A stretch of DNA of 64,000 nucleotides from assembly GCA_014281115.1 (NCBI GenBank), contig JACONQ010000006.1, forward strand, positions 2,108,001 through 2,172,000. Reading direction: 5' to 3'. How positions within the stretch are numbered: the first letter of the stretch is position 1; every line of letters starts with the position of its first letter. Both the position numbers and the translations under genes were made by a program. Under the pieces are notes generated by a model. That model saw nothing but the letters and a program-made list of their open reading frames with translations. It searched no databases and was not told the DNA's origin. Origin of the DNA: Laburnicola sp. R22_1 (taxonomy: Eukaryota > Ascomycota > Dothideomycetes > Pleosporales > Didymosphaeriaceae). This document shows positions 19,863 to 29,972 of the stretch, one piece after another.

Positions 19863-22800
19863 ATGTCAGCTCGCCGGGACTGGGGCGGTCTTGTCTCCAA
19901 GATGGCTTCGCCTTTCACTAGCTTCAAATCGTACTTCGACGACACTGTCGCGTGCGCGAAGCGCAAGCGAGCACAAATAGAGGAAGAGGACGCCGAGGCC
20001 GAGGCCGAGCAGCAACAGCAGCAGCAGCATGATGCTGCACGACCCCATGTTGACGAGGGCCCCATTAGACCGATTGGGAGCGAGGTATGTTCGACCACTA
20101 CGAGGCTTTGTGGTTGCAGTGGTAACTAATCTTCATAGGGACGAGATCATGAGGAGGCTTTAGAAGTCACTGCCAGCACTGCATCCGCTGATACTCATCC
20201 TAATGAGAAGCGCAAGCGAATAAAAGTCGCACACAGCCAACCAACCCCTAGGAAGCGTGGCACAGACGTTGGCAGTCACCGCCCAGTTGCGCGCAAGGTA
20301 TGTGTGGTGCCTCTTAAGTCGAACCTGTCCATGTACGACTGCTGATCATTGTAGCCTTCCCAGAACCCTAAGAAAGGCCTAGATAGTCCGAGTTCATTCA
20401 ATGTTTTTCGGGCCAGCCATACGATCGCCAACAATACTCCAGCGGCGCAAGAGCCGACTGTACCTCGACCCCTACCGACCTTCTACGCCTCCATGCACAA
20501 CGACCATATCGAACGGACTTCGGAAACTAATCCTGCCTCAAAGAGCACGTTCAACTTGCCGGTCGGAGCCTTCATTGGCATTCCGGATATGCTGCGTGAC
20601 CAGAAGAAGACGATCGCTACATTAAACGAGAAGACCCGTTCAGACAGAAGTGCTTTCGAGGATGCTATAGAGGGTATTAGGCGGGAGGTTGAGAAGCAGA
20701 AGACAAAAGAAATGTCTGAAGAGTCTGCGAAGAACTTAGCTTCGATCACTGAGCAACACGACGCTCAGAATAAGGCAAACAGCGAGGAGAGCAATCAGGC
20801 AAACAGCGAGGAGAACAACCAGGCAAAGAGCGAGGGTACTGTTGAGGATGAGAACAAACAGGTAAGTTTGACCTAACGATGCACCGTTATAAAGCTCCTT
20901 CCTTCTCCATAATCTCTTCTGTAGTCAATGATATATACTCACTATGAAAACAACAGTCCACTACGGCTATTATCGACTCCGAAGCCATCACTGCCATCAC
21001 TGCCCAGAACGCCCTGCCTGCCGAGCAGGCAAAGATAGACGAGGAACGCCAGTTTGTCGAATCGCTAGCAACGACAAGCAGTCCTCTCAACACCTCTCAA
21101 ACGTCTAGCCTGTTGAGTAGTTGTTCCACTACGACTTCTACAAGCACCCACCGTCATTGGACCCCGGATTCCTCGTTGTCGCCAGAGAGGGCCACGCCCA
21201 TCAAAGGTACGGATGCTTCCCAGGCATCGGTTGCTGCAACAGTGGACTTGGTCATCGCCAATCTGACTGAGCTTCGAGATGTCAAAGCTTCGGTCACGAA
21301 TATTGGGAAGGCTGTGGAAGAACGCCCTTCCGTTTATCAAGTGCAACTCATGGTACAAACGGCAATAGAGGAGAACCAGCAGCGATTGTTTTCAGCAAGC
21401 TCCAATGGCCAGCAGACAACGTTCGAAGCTTCCAAATACCTCGTCACAAGGGAGCAGTATGACCAGGCCCTCGCTGACCAGAAGCTCGCCGCTTCCGCCG
21501 AGATTGAGAGGCTGAGAGAGGAATTCGGCCAATACGTCGAGCGAGCTGCGAGTCAAGTCGTGCAATGGTTACTTAAAGATATCGCAGACTTGGATAGAGA
21601 CCATGGCCTGACGATGGAGAATCTTGCACCTCGCTTGTTCGAGAAACTGATCACCGCCCGTGACGCTGGCACATCTCTGTACGACTCGGCGCTGCTGATT
21701 ATCGAGTATTATCGGGAGTTTCCGGGTCAAGCACCTGTTAGCTATACAGCTCCCAGGCCTGAGAAATTAGAGAGGAACACGCACGTCATTGCGACTGTTC
21801 AATCTGCGACTTCGGTATCAACCAACAGCGTTAACGCCCCGTTTCTTCGACACGAACAAAATACACCGCTCGTAGACGAAACTGAACACGAAATGGAGGA
21901 CGTTGAGTCGGAAACAGTCCAGAAAGGGTTCAATCATCAATACCAGATGAAGCAGCAGAGTCAGCAGAGTGAGTTCGTCGCATCAGCAGCCAACCAGTTC
22001 TCAAAACCATTCGACACCCACCCCGACGGAGGCGCCATAACCAGCAACTCCTACTTGGAATTGCCCTGTCAGAATCATTACGATGCTTCTTCGAAATCGG
22101 TGCGGCGGGATAAGCGTGCTACGATACCATGCCGCTTTGGAGTGCGGTGCAAGAACGGCGATACGTGCCAGTATCTGCACACGGCCCGCGACACTCCTTC
22201 GTCAAGGAATCAAGTGGATCGCATGGCTCTTGACGAGATACCAGGGATGCAGCAGTTCGAGCCCCAGCCTACCACCAGTGAAACTGAGTCTGTGCCGTGT
22301 CAAAACCCTTTCGACAACGGATCTGATACACACAATGGCCCACCAGCTCCAGTTCCGCAGAAAAATCGCCCAAGGAACATCTGGAAGTTCGAGATTCGAC
22401 CAGGCAAAGGCTGTCGCGACAAAACCCGCTGCACGTTCCTCCATTCTGGGGACCCAGAATATCCCTTCGCCCCCAATGACGATGGCCTACAATATATAAT
22501 AGGTTCTCCCAAAGATTCGCTCAGTCCAGCAGAGCAACTACAGCACAACGAACATCACCTGCGAAATTTCATCTGCAGTGCATTGATCAGAAACAACAAT
22601 CTGCATCTAGAAGACGCGGTGATCCTCACGGAAGAAGCTATTTATCGCGCTCAACGATTCCTGCAAGATATCCAGCATTCGACGGCAAACCAAATCTTAG
22701 ATTCGGACGTTGATGCCATCATACTGGGTGCCTGGGCGGACAGTCTCAAAGAGACGTTTGAGAGGTTTTATAAAGCTGACGCGCCTAAGGCGGAGGTTTC

Positions 22801-23215
22801 CAAGCTCGTAGAAGTTCTGTCCAACATCGGGAAAGAGGTGGACATGAAAAAAGTTGCTCAGTTACACGAGGCCATGCTTCCGTACGAGCAGCTGCCTCAA
22901 CAGGTTCCCAGCGCCACAGACGAACTCCGCATCCGAGGAAAAGCTGACGGAAGCGGTCTCACCGTCAACTCGACGCAGTGCGCGGGAATCACCAAAGACC
23001 CATACCTAGCAGATCGGGAGCGCCACAATTTTCGTAGAGAGGATGTCGATCGGGCGGGAAGCTGCTTTGCACGTTCACGAAGCAGCCTGTGGCAGCAGTC
23101 TGGCCCTCCGAAGACGGTACGTCGCAATCTTGCAATTCTCTCAACCATTTATATCTTACTAACAGTTACATAGAACAGCGGCCAGTTGAGCTCCAGTTTG
23201 GATGAAGAGCTCTAG
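19863..23215 (+). CDS. Large CCCH zinc-finger / coiled-coil protein, 1029 aa, function unknown
   Basis: Five exons close in frame: 19863-20084, 20139-20297, 20355-20861, 20957-23116 and 23174-23215. The basic N-terminus has KRKR clusters and a short Gln run (about residues 45-50). Exon 3 carries an imperfect 24-nt minisatellite (ANSEESNQ-like, three units). Exon 4 has a coiled-coil-like helical block (YDQALADQKLAASAEIERLR) and the segment ADLDRDHGLTMENLAPRLFE. A first CCCH finger lies at about 687-703 (C-x5-C-x5-C-x3-H in PCRFGVRCKNGDTCQYLH). A second near 780 keeps only C-x5-C-x3-H (GCRDKTRCTFLH), having lost its first Cys. The C-terminus is helical (ALIRNNNLHLEDAVILTEEA). CCCH fingers usually bind RNA; the family and role are otherwise unknown. 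An in-frame ATG at 19758 would add 35 residues. Confidence 0.75.
20770..20838 (+). repeat. 24-bp coding minisatellite, about 3 units
   Basis: The unit GCAAACAGCGAGGAGA.CAA is repeated within exon 3 of the CCCH gene and encodes ANSEESNQ, ANSEENNQ and AKSEG. Copy number probably varies between strains. Confidence 0.6.
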
Positions 23216-24473
23216 GCCCTGGGCAGAGAGTGTCTTTGCATGTTTGCATTGCGTCTTTTGTTGCCATTTTGTTTGTTTTTTTGTTTGTTTGTTGCATCTC
23301 AATCTCTGAGAAATGCACGGCCTGTCATATACCATTTGTTCTGATTCTGCGTTCCCATCCGCATTCATTGTACGCATATCACCTGGGGGACGCCCTGGCG
23401 GAGATGTCGTGCAATGAGTGCCCAACGCAACTCTACACGTCGGGGACGCCTTGCGTTGTAGAGATGCAGGATAGGGAGTGCGGTACGACGCTTTTCTGGC
23501 CGGAAAATATTCTCAGGTTATAGAAGGAGAAAAAATGCGTCTTTTATTCTGAGTTTCATTGCGTTTGCTTAGTGAGTATGGTAGCCATAATTCTGCTACA
23601 CCTACCTGGAGCTAAGCTATTTTGTCCTTTTTTAAATAGCCATGGTATCTCCTGGTTTGAAACACTTAGCCATGTGCGAATGGTGAAAATTAATCGTGAT
23701 CTAATTTGCAATTCGTGATAGTATTATGCCTTGTATACATGTGATGTCTTTGAGCAATGGAAGTATAGATGTGTTGAACTCTGGTTCGGCTCATTGTGAG
23801 TCACATATCGCCCGAAAAAAATAATCGGCCTCACCCTATACGGGAAACTCACCAACTAACATGTTAGTCGTCACGTGTCTTTCAGCAACTGCGTTCTCGA
23901 CTAGCTTAAGCGCTTCTTGTTTCGTCTGAGCAATTCTCGTGCCGCGCGCATCTCATCCCAGTCCTCCCATTCTGCTAGGGGGAAATTTACACTATTTTTA
24001 AGTTAAAAGCTTTTTACTTCGTAACTACTATTAAAGGCCTGTATTCTCTTTTAAGATATTATCTTATTCGTGTTGTAGCGTTTCTAATTCCTTTCCTTGG
24101 GGACTTTGGTCTTAAATTATGTTGGGAGCCTAGATTTGTAGATGCTGTTCTTCTTTCCAGCAGTTTGCTTCCCAGGGTGTCTCAGCCAGTCTCCGTCGCG
24201 CGCAGTTGTTTTTCGACGCTAGACGAAGACAGGCTGATAATGAACGAAATATTGCAAGAAGATGCTTTGGACGAGAGCGAGTAGTGAGGGCTAGATACAG
24301 TCAACACACAAAGCTACAAGAGTGTTTTAGGCAAGATAGGAACAGGCAAGGCTAGAAACTAATTGGGAACACTAGAGACAGTGGCAATGGTTTGTATTTT
24401 TGATACACAGTACATTCGCTTCACATGCGAAAAGGGAGCCTTTTTCTGCCTTATACAGAGCAGATATGCACTT
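23216..24473. other. Intergenic region, 1.26 kb, with a degenerate repeat
   Basis: Contains the second copy of the dispersed repeat at 23755-23880. After it, a minus-strand fragment (about 23995-23905) reads EWEDWDEMRAARELLRRNKK and may be the C-terminal end of a dead transposon protein. An AT-rich stretch follows at 23990-24110. No intact gene seen. Confidence 0.4.
23755..23880 (+). repeat. Dispersed repeat, copy 2
   Basis: Same orientation as 4880-4995, with about 75-80 percent match by eye. It retains C/G at several positions that are T/A in copy 1, so it is the less mutated copy. It is followed by a possible remnant of a coding end on the minus strand. Confidence 0.65.
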
Positions 24474-24953
24474 CTAATCAGTCTCCTCGTCCGACTCTTC
24501 AGAATCGCTCTCCAAGAACTTGTCCCGGGCCGCCTTGTACGCCGACTCGGTCATGTCAGCGGCCTTGTACTCCTCCTCTGCCATCTCCTTGGCCTCCTTG
24601 CCTTCTGCCATATTCTCAGCGACCTTCTCTTCTTGGGCCTTCTTGTCCTCGGCCTCCTCGCGCCGAATTTTCTTCTCAAGGATGAGTGCTGCCATCTCCT
24701 TGGAGAACCCCTCGCTCTGTGACAATTTGATGACATCCTGATATGCGGCCTTGTCGATGATCTCGGAACAGAGGGCATCAACCTTCTGGAACAGGTACTT
24801 GAGTTGTTTGCCTGTCTCGTGCTCGGCAACGTCGGTGGGGCCCTGGCGAGCCACTTCGGCAGCCATCTCAGACCAGTAAGATCCGAGGGCGTGAAGCTCC
24901 GCCTTGCGGGTTTCCAGTTGCTTGATCTTGGCTGCGAATGCCTTGAAGTCCAT
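24474..24953 (-). CDS. Small acidic coiled-coil protein, 159 aa, unknown function
   Basis: Single exon. The ATG at 24953 (MDFKAFAAKIKQLETRKAEL) is the first ATG in the frame. The protein is almost wholly alpha-helical. Residues about 1-90 have a heptad-like pattern; about 90-140 is a Glu/Lys/Ala helix (KKAQEEKVAENMAEGKEAKE); it ends in an acidic Ser-rich tail, ESDSEESDEETD. No signal peptide or membrane segment. The 3' tail resembles casein kinase 2 targets. I do not recognise the family. Its neighbours are CCCH-type genes, so a nuclear or RNP role is possible but unproven. Confidence 0.6.
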   Translation of the reverse strand: MDFKAFAAKIKQLETRKAELHALGSYWSEMAAEVARQGPTDVAEHETGKQLKYLFQKVDALCSEIIDKAAYQDVIKLSQSEGFSKEMAALILEKKIRREEAEDKKAQEEKVAENMAEGKEAKEMAEEEYKAADMTESAYKAARDKFLESDSEESDEETD

Positions 24954-25718
24954 GGCTGTCACTTTCTTGGGGTGCAGAGAATTATTCAAGGCGTCGGCGA
25001 AGAAGGATATGGCGAGCAGGCAGGTCTAGACGGTGAGGTAGACGGAGGCAGACGGAGGTTGACGGAGGTTGACAATACCTGCTAAGGTAGACAAGAAGTG
25101 GGGAAGAAGCGTGTAGCACAGACTGCAGGTGCGCTTACGACAAAAACTGCAAATTAAGCTCCACCGGAGCGATTGAAATTAACTGTGCGGTCCTCGGTGC
25201 TCGCTTAGTCACCCAATGGATACGTCATGAAGACACGGACGATCCGACATTCATTCACGTTTTCCCCTCATAGGTGTTTCAATATTCAAGCGCCAAGAAC
25301 GACTGCTCCTGGGCCAGCGTCTAGGTTTTATACACAGTAGGCTTATTTACCACTAGTAGAGGCTTTTCCACTGCATATGTCTTATATAGCGGCACACTAA
25401 AAAGGTCGAGCGTAGGGAAGTCGGAGATGAGGGTAAAAGATTCGGCCACGGAGTAAATCTAGGACGGCTTATAACTTAAATTATTCGGCCATCTAGGGTC
25501 ACGGCGAGCGCAAAAAAGGTGTCGAAGTTGCATTTTACATTTACTTGACGCTAGTGGAGGCAATCTTGGAATCACCTCCAAGGTGAAAGAGGGAAGCGCG
25601 ACGGGGTGACGACGCAAATTTTTCTCTTACTTGACGCTAACGAACCCGCCAATCTTCGGGCCTATATATCTTCTACGCCGCGACACCCACACCTCTACAC
25701 CTCTTTCTTTACAATACT
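24954..25718. other. Intergenic region, 765 bp, with short tandem repeats
   Basis: Divergent promoter region between the small coiled-coil gene (minus) and the CCCH locus (plus). A 10-bp unit GACGGAGGTT is tandemly repeated at about 25040-25072, and TTACTTGACGCTA occurs twice (about 25541 and 25629). No gene seen. Confidence 0.4.
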
Positions 25719-27189
25719 ATGCTACTTCCTCTCTACCTCTACACTACCCACCTTACGCTAAACGCCTTTTCTAAGACCAAGTCACTCGAAGACTTGGCTA
25801 CGCCCCCGTCCGTTGTGCGCCGCCATCCATGGGACTACCCTGCCTGGGGGGTAGATCCTGGCTTCCAGCTGCCAAACTGGCAGCAGTCAAAGGCCGACGT
25901 CCGCCACAATGCAGCAGTGCACCAGACCTTCCTGCCCGAGGATGCGGTCTGCTACCAGGGCGCTGACCTGGTCATCTTCACAGAAGATGACAACGGCAAA
26001 GTGCAGCCAAAGCGCTATGCCTCCGACTACCACTACGACCTTGGTCTCTGCTTCGACCACTTCCGAACTATACAAGGCTGCCGCTATGGGACCAATTGCG
26101 ACTGGTCCCATACGCCGCTCACATGGCGTCAGGTGATTTGGCTCCTGTCGCTAGGAGCAGCAAGCGCCAAGTTTCTACAGCACGTTATCAACATGTGGCA
26201 GATGCGCTACGGCGCAAATATGGACGGCGTGGGTGGGACCCATGGGTCCATCCTATCCATTCGACCCACTGTGAAGAAGGCAGCCACAAAGGCTTCGGAT
26301 CCTGCAAAGGTTCCTAGGGTCGTGGAAGACCCAGCCTTCCACCCCTTCCTCCGAAAGTATCAAGAGACATTCCGTCATTGGGACATTGTCGCTCATCGAC
26401 ACCACGTGGCACGCCAGCGAGCTGAGGCACGAAAGGCAAAGCAGGCGGAGGAGGACAAGAAGGCCAAAGAGCAGCAGGGTGCGGGGCAGAATCGGTCCAA
26501 CTTGATACTCCTACGACGCTGGGGCAAAGTCCCAGAATGCTGCAAATGGGGCGTTTGGATCAAGAGCGAACTTCTACTTGCCGTACAAGCCTCGCAGCAG
26601 CTCGATGCCGGGTTATTCCATACTACAAAAGCCTGCGACAGAGGTGACGAAGCAAAAAGGCATCAAGGACACAAAAAAGGCCACACCGTCCCATTCTCAC
26701 AATGGAGACGCCGTTCGCCTGTATCAGGGCCTTTCCAGCAGGGGACATGCTCTGGCCCTGTCCCACGCGACACGCCCTTTCAAGACAAAGTTAGGCAGAC
26801 AGTTCTTTGCGAACTGGTGTCATGATTTTGCGAGGAAGGCTGCCAGCGCCGCTACAGCACCAGGATGAACGATGACGGCAAAATCGGTCCAACTTGATAC
26901 TCCTGCGACGCAAGGGCACTTGCCCACGTAGATTTTCTACGTACCGTGGGGGTGGCGCCTCCAACATGGCTGGTTGCACGAAGCACCATCACATGAAAAA
27001 CGACTGGCCATCGTACTGGCTGTGGGATGCTGCAGCGGTGGTCCATACGGCGTCAACCAAATCGACGAGGAGTACGACCAGTTCGCCAGTGATCTGGGAA
27101 GGCCGGACACACAAGACCTTATTGCTTTTGTCCGCAGCAAGAGGTCAGAGAGAGGGCTGCCGGACCTGGAGATGGCATTCGCCAATTAG
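25719..27189 (+). pseudogene. CCCH-finger gene, disrupted reading frame
   Basis: The first frame begins MLLPLYLYTTHLTLNAFSKT at 25719. It contains one good CCCH finger, C-x8-C-x5-C-x3-H in LCFDHFRTIQGCRYGTNCDWSH (about residues 110-130), then a charged helix (RQRAEARKAKQAEEDKKAKE). From about 26500 the coding character moves to another frame (ANFYLPYKPRSSSMPGYSI to KLGRQFFANWCHDFARKAAS), which stops at 26868. After two in-frame stops it resumes as an acidic tail (YGVNQIDEEYDQFASDLGRP to EMAFAN, stop 27187-27189). No GT/AG pair repairs the shift at 26500. A 35-nt segment at about 26487-26522 is directly duplicated at about 26877-26912. I read this as a decayed or rearranged gene; unrecognised introns are the alternative. 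Confidence 0.55.
26487..26915 (+). repeat. Direct duplication of about 35 nt, 390 bp apart
   Basis: AATCGGTCCAACTTGATACT and its flanks (GGCA.A before, CCT.CGACGC after) occur at about 26487-26522 and 26877-26912. Both copies coincide with the points where the reading frame breaks, so the duplication or its insertion may have disrupted the gene. Confidence 0.6.
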
Positions 27190-28138
27190 TTCCTTGGAGC
27201 TAAAGTAGGAGGAGCAGCGGAAACAGCCGCATCATCATATTTCACCAAAAACTCTGCGGCATTAGAAGGTTTCTTTTGAGCCCACTATTTATTCTTCATT
27301 CTAATTTGTAAGGGATAAGTAGGGTAGCAATTAGGAATGAGAGACTAAGTTGATTGTAACAAGCTGAACAGAGAAACTGCTTAAGTAGCAGAATCGTGAT
27401 CAGCAACTAGTCTACATCAGGTTGGTGGTATTATGTGATATCGTACTCCACACTAACATAATTCAACATGATCACTCAAGAAGAACAGAGAGTCTGCGTC
27501 GGCCAGTACAAGCAATACAATGGATTTGATGGAACTATTGGCTGAGGGTGGAAGAATCGACGATGCTGTGAGAAATACAAAGCTTATTCCTGCTGATGTC
27601 AGGAAGAAAGTCTGAGCTGGCACACACATGGCCCGAACCGACTGGACGACCACTTATGCAGGGTATGAAGTGGCATTTGTATTTTTAGTGCTTCTTTTGA
27701 GTCTCAGAAATGTATACAAGTAAGCCGAGAGAGGATTTCTAGCTGAATTTGCAACATAATATGACTGTCTGCATGCACCCAGCCTTCGAAGGGACCCTGT
27801 TTGAGCATATCCTCGGGAAATGAAAATGTCCACACTACAACCAGTATACATTATCTTCTATATGTGTTCAAAAGTATTGAAAAGTATCTTACCCTACTTA
27901 CTTGATATTTAGCAAAAGAGGGTGCATGAACAATGCTGCTATGTAGTTCAAATTAGTCTCACGAGCCTACAATCAATTCCACCGCACGACTGCAAGACAC
28001 AGATTTAAAATTGTTTATGGATTATATAGACTACGACTAGCCCGCAATACTTCACAAATTCCACTTGATGGGACCGTAACTGGCAAGACTGAAATCACGT
28101 ATTAGCTTGCACTCAGTGTTGATGAATGATTTTATTGC
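27190..28138. other. Intergenic region, 949 bp, AT-rich, no gene seen
   Basis: Convergent 3' ends of the CCCH locus (plus) and the Gfd2-like gene (minus). No recognised repeat or conserved frame. Confidence 0.4.
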
Positions 28139-29260
28139 TTACGAAATATCGGGAAAGAAACTCTGACTCGCAAGCTGACTGGAAGCTTCGGGCGACGGAG
28201 CCTCCTTCCAAGTGCAGTCCTCCGTCAAATGCGTGTCCGCATTCTTCCACCGCTGGGGAATCGTCGACTCGATGCACAGCTCACACGGCACGGCTGGCAG
28301 CAAACACTTATCCAGTGAATGTGTAGTCGCTGACTTATGAAACCGGGAATCTGCACATCGAGCGCAGTGAAGCTTTTCCGTACACTCGCTGGCCATGTGC
28401 GTCGTCGCGTCGCAGCGTGTACAGTACGTTGAGATCCCCCAGGTGAGTGTATCCCTATTCCGGACGTGGGCTTTCAGATTCACAACGTCCATTTGGTTCT
28501 GGAGTTGGTTACGGTGTTGTCCCGGCGTTTGGGTCTCGCTCGCGAGAAGGCAGGCCGCTACCAGGGTTTGTGCCACGTCATTGCCCGCATTGTGGAGGTA
28601 GGGCTCTTGGATGGCGTATTCACCGAGAATATGCTGGAGACTCAGCTTGCGAACTGTCTCCATTCCCAATTCTTGAGCCATGACTTGCGTGTCAAGAGTC
28701 ATTGCGATGACACCCAGTTCATCGAGATCGATGCCCACCTTCTCGCGCAGGACCTCGATGTCGTTGTCAATTGCGTGCCCAATGAAGATAATTGGCCGCA
28801 AATTACCATCGCGGTCATAATGCTGAAAACACTGGGCGATCGCTTGCCGCCCTTCCTCCTCGTCGATAAACCGACTGGATCCAAACTGAAATTGTTCCGG
28901 ATGTCCCTTGCACTTCTTCCCATTCACCATATGCGCATTTTTCTTGATGCGCATATGGTAAACTGACATGTCTGCAACCTTGTGTATAGGCCTTGAAGGG
29001 AGGGGTTGGCGTGCAGAGCTCAGGACCGCCAGGCCGAGCTCCGTTATAAATTTGGGTCCGCTCTCGAACCACTCTGCATCTACCCCGACGATGACAGCGT
29101 CTTGAAGAACCAGGTCAATGTTGTAGAAGAGGTAGGGGTCTTTCCGGAATCCTAGATGTTGGGCCATAGCATCCACGTGGCGCAGCTGGCCTTGAGCGAG
29201 ACCTGTGGCGATGTACTGTTGGAGCTGGGTGAAACTCATCTGTTCATAGTACGTCGCCAT
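28139..29260 (-). CDS. Gfd2/YDR514C-like DEDDh exonuclease-fold protein with zinc knuckles
   Basis: Single exon, 373 aa, start MATYYEQMSFTQLQQYIATG. Residues about 55-240 match the RNase H-like domain of the yeast Gfd2/YDR514C group. The catalytic set is complete: GVDAEW (Asp61, Glu63), GHAIDNDIEVL (Asp165), and HNAGND (His223, Asp228, the DEDDh end motif). ITELGLAVL and MTLDTQVMAQE lie where expected. The C-terminal third carries knuckle-like motifs. One is exact: C280-x2-C283-x4-H288-x4-C293. Two looser C-x2-C...H-x4-C sets follow (about 299-319 and 326-349). A 3'-5' exonuclease on RNA or single-stranded DNA, guided by the knuckles, is the natural inference. It lies next to a second, inactive-looking relative at 29973-31112 on the same strand. 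Confidence 0.8.
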   Translation of the reverse strand: MATYYEQMSFTQLQQYIATGLAQGQLRHVDAMAQHLGFRKDPYLFYNIDLVLQDAVIVGVDAEWFESGPKFITELGLAVLSSARQPLPSRPIHKVADMSVYHMRIKKNAHMVNGKKCKGHPEQFQFGSSRFIDEEEGRQAIAQCFQHYDRDGNLRPIIFIGHAIDNDIEVLREKVGIDLDELGVIAMTLDTQVMAQELGMETVRKLSLQHILGEYAIQEPYLHNAGNDVAQTLVAACLLASETQTPGQHRNQLQNQMDVVNLKAHVRNRDTLTWGISTYCTRCDATTHMASECTEKLHCARCADSRFHKSATTHSLDKCLLPAVPCELCIESTIPQRWKNADTHLTEDCTWKEAPSPEASSQLASQSFFPDIS

Positions 29261-29972
29261 AACGTTACCTGGATATACGTATTTGGATGTATGGACAGTT
29301 GAAGAAGTTGTCGTTGTAGATTTTTACGTGGAAGTTGAGTGTTTCGTAGGCTTCCACGTTTTCGGGTTGTGTGTTTGGTTTGGTTGAATAGGCGGTTGAC
29401 TGGGTAAATATATATATCAAATGAGGACGTGTTCTCTGTATTGTACGTGCACAATAGCAGAGAGCCATTGTAGCGTTGTGAAAAAACATGGTTGCCTGGA
29501 GTTAGTGAAGAGGCGCCCATTGTGAATGGTTAAATAGACGCACGCGACACCATCTGATTGCGCATTGTGCAGCTGAGACCCGCGGAATTGTTTCCGGCAG
29601 CGAATGTGAAAGCGAGACAGAATGATGGAATCACGACAGCAATCACGGGATAGACTGTTTGAAATCAACAATGCGCGATTGAATGTCCAACCTTAGCATA
29701 TCATTGTATACTAACGGAAAAGCGCAGAAAATGTAATCCTTGAGTCTTGACGCGATGTCCAATACCAGCCTCCGCCAGATAGAGCAAAGAAGTTTGGATC
29801 TCACCGTATACCATTAGTTCCATCATCTCTGGAGTCATATCACGGGCAACTCCCTTGGTTTGCACGGCAGCCACAGTCACCAGAATCTGAGACCCCAAGA
29901 AACTCGCAAGAGACGCCAGGCATTTCGAGACTGGCTTAGCCACAAAAGATGTGCCAGCTTTCTAAGACAGTC
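29261..29972. other. Intergenic region, 712 bp, uncertain small frame
   Basis: Promoter of the Gfd2-like gene and 3' flank of its relative. A minus-strand frame at 29943-29701 (contains ARDMTPEMMELMVYGEIQT) has no upstream ATG of its own and no splice link to the gene above it, so it is not called. Confidence 0.35.

Noticed and set aside
29701..29943. Minus-strand 80-codon frame after the inactive Gfd2-like gene
   Set aside because: It begins at GTG, not ATG, has no splice link to the gene above, and shows no recognisable family.
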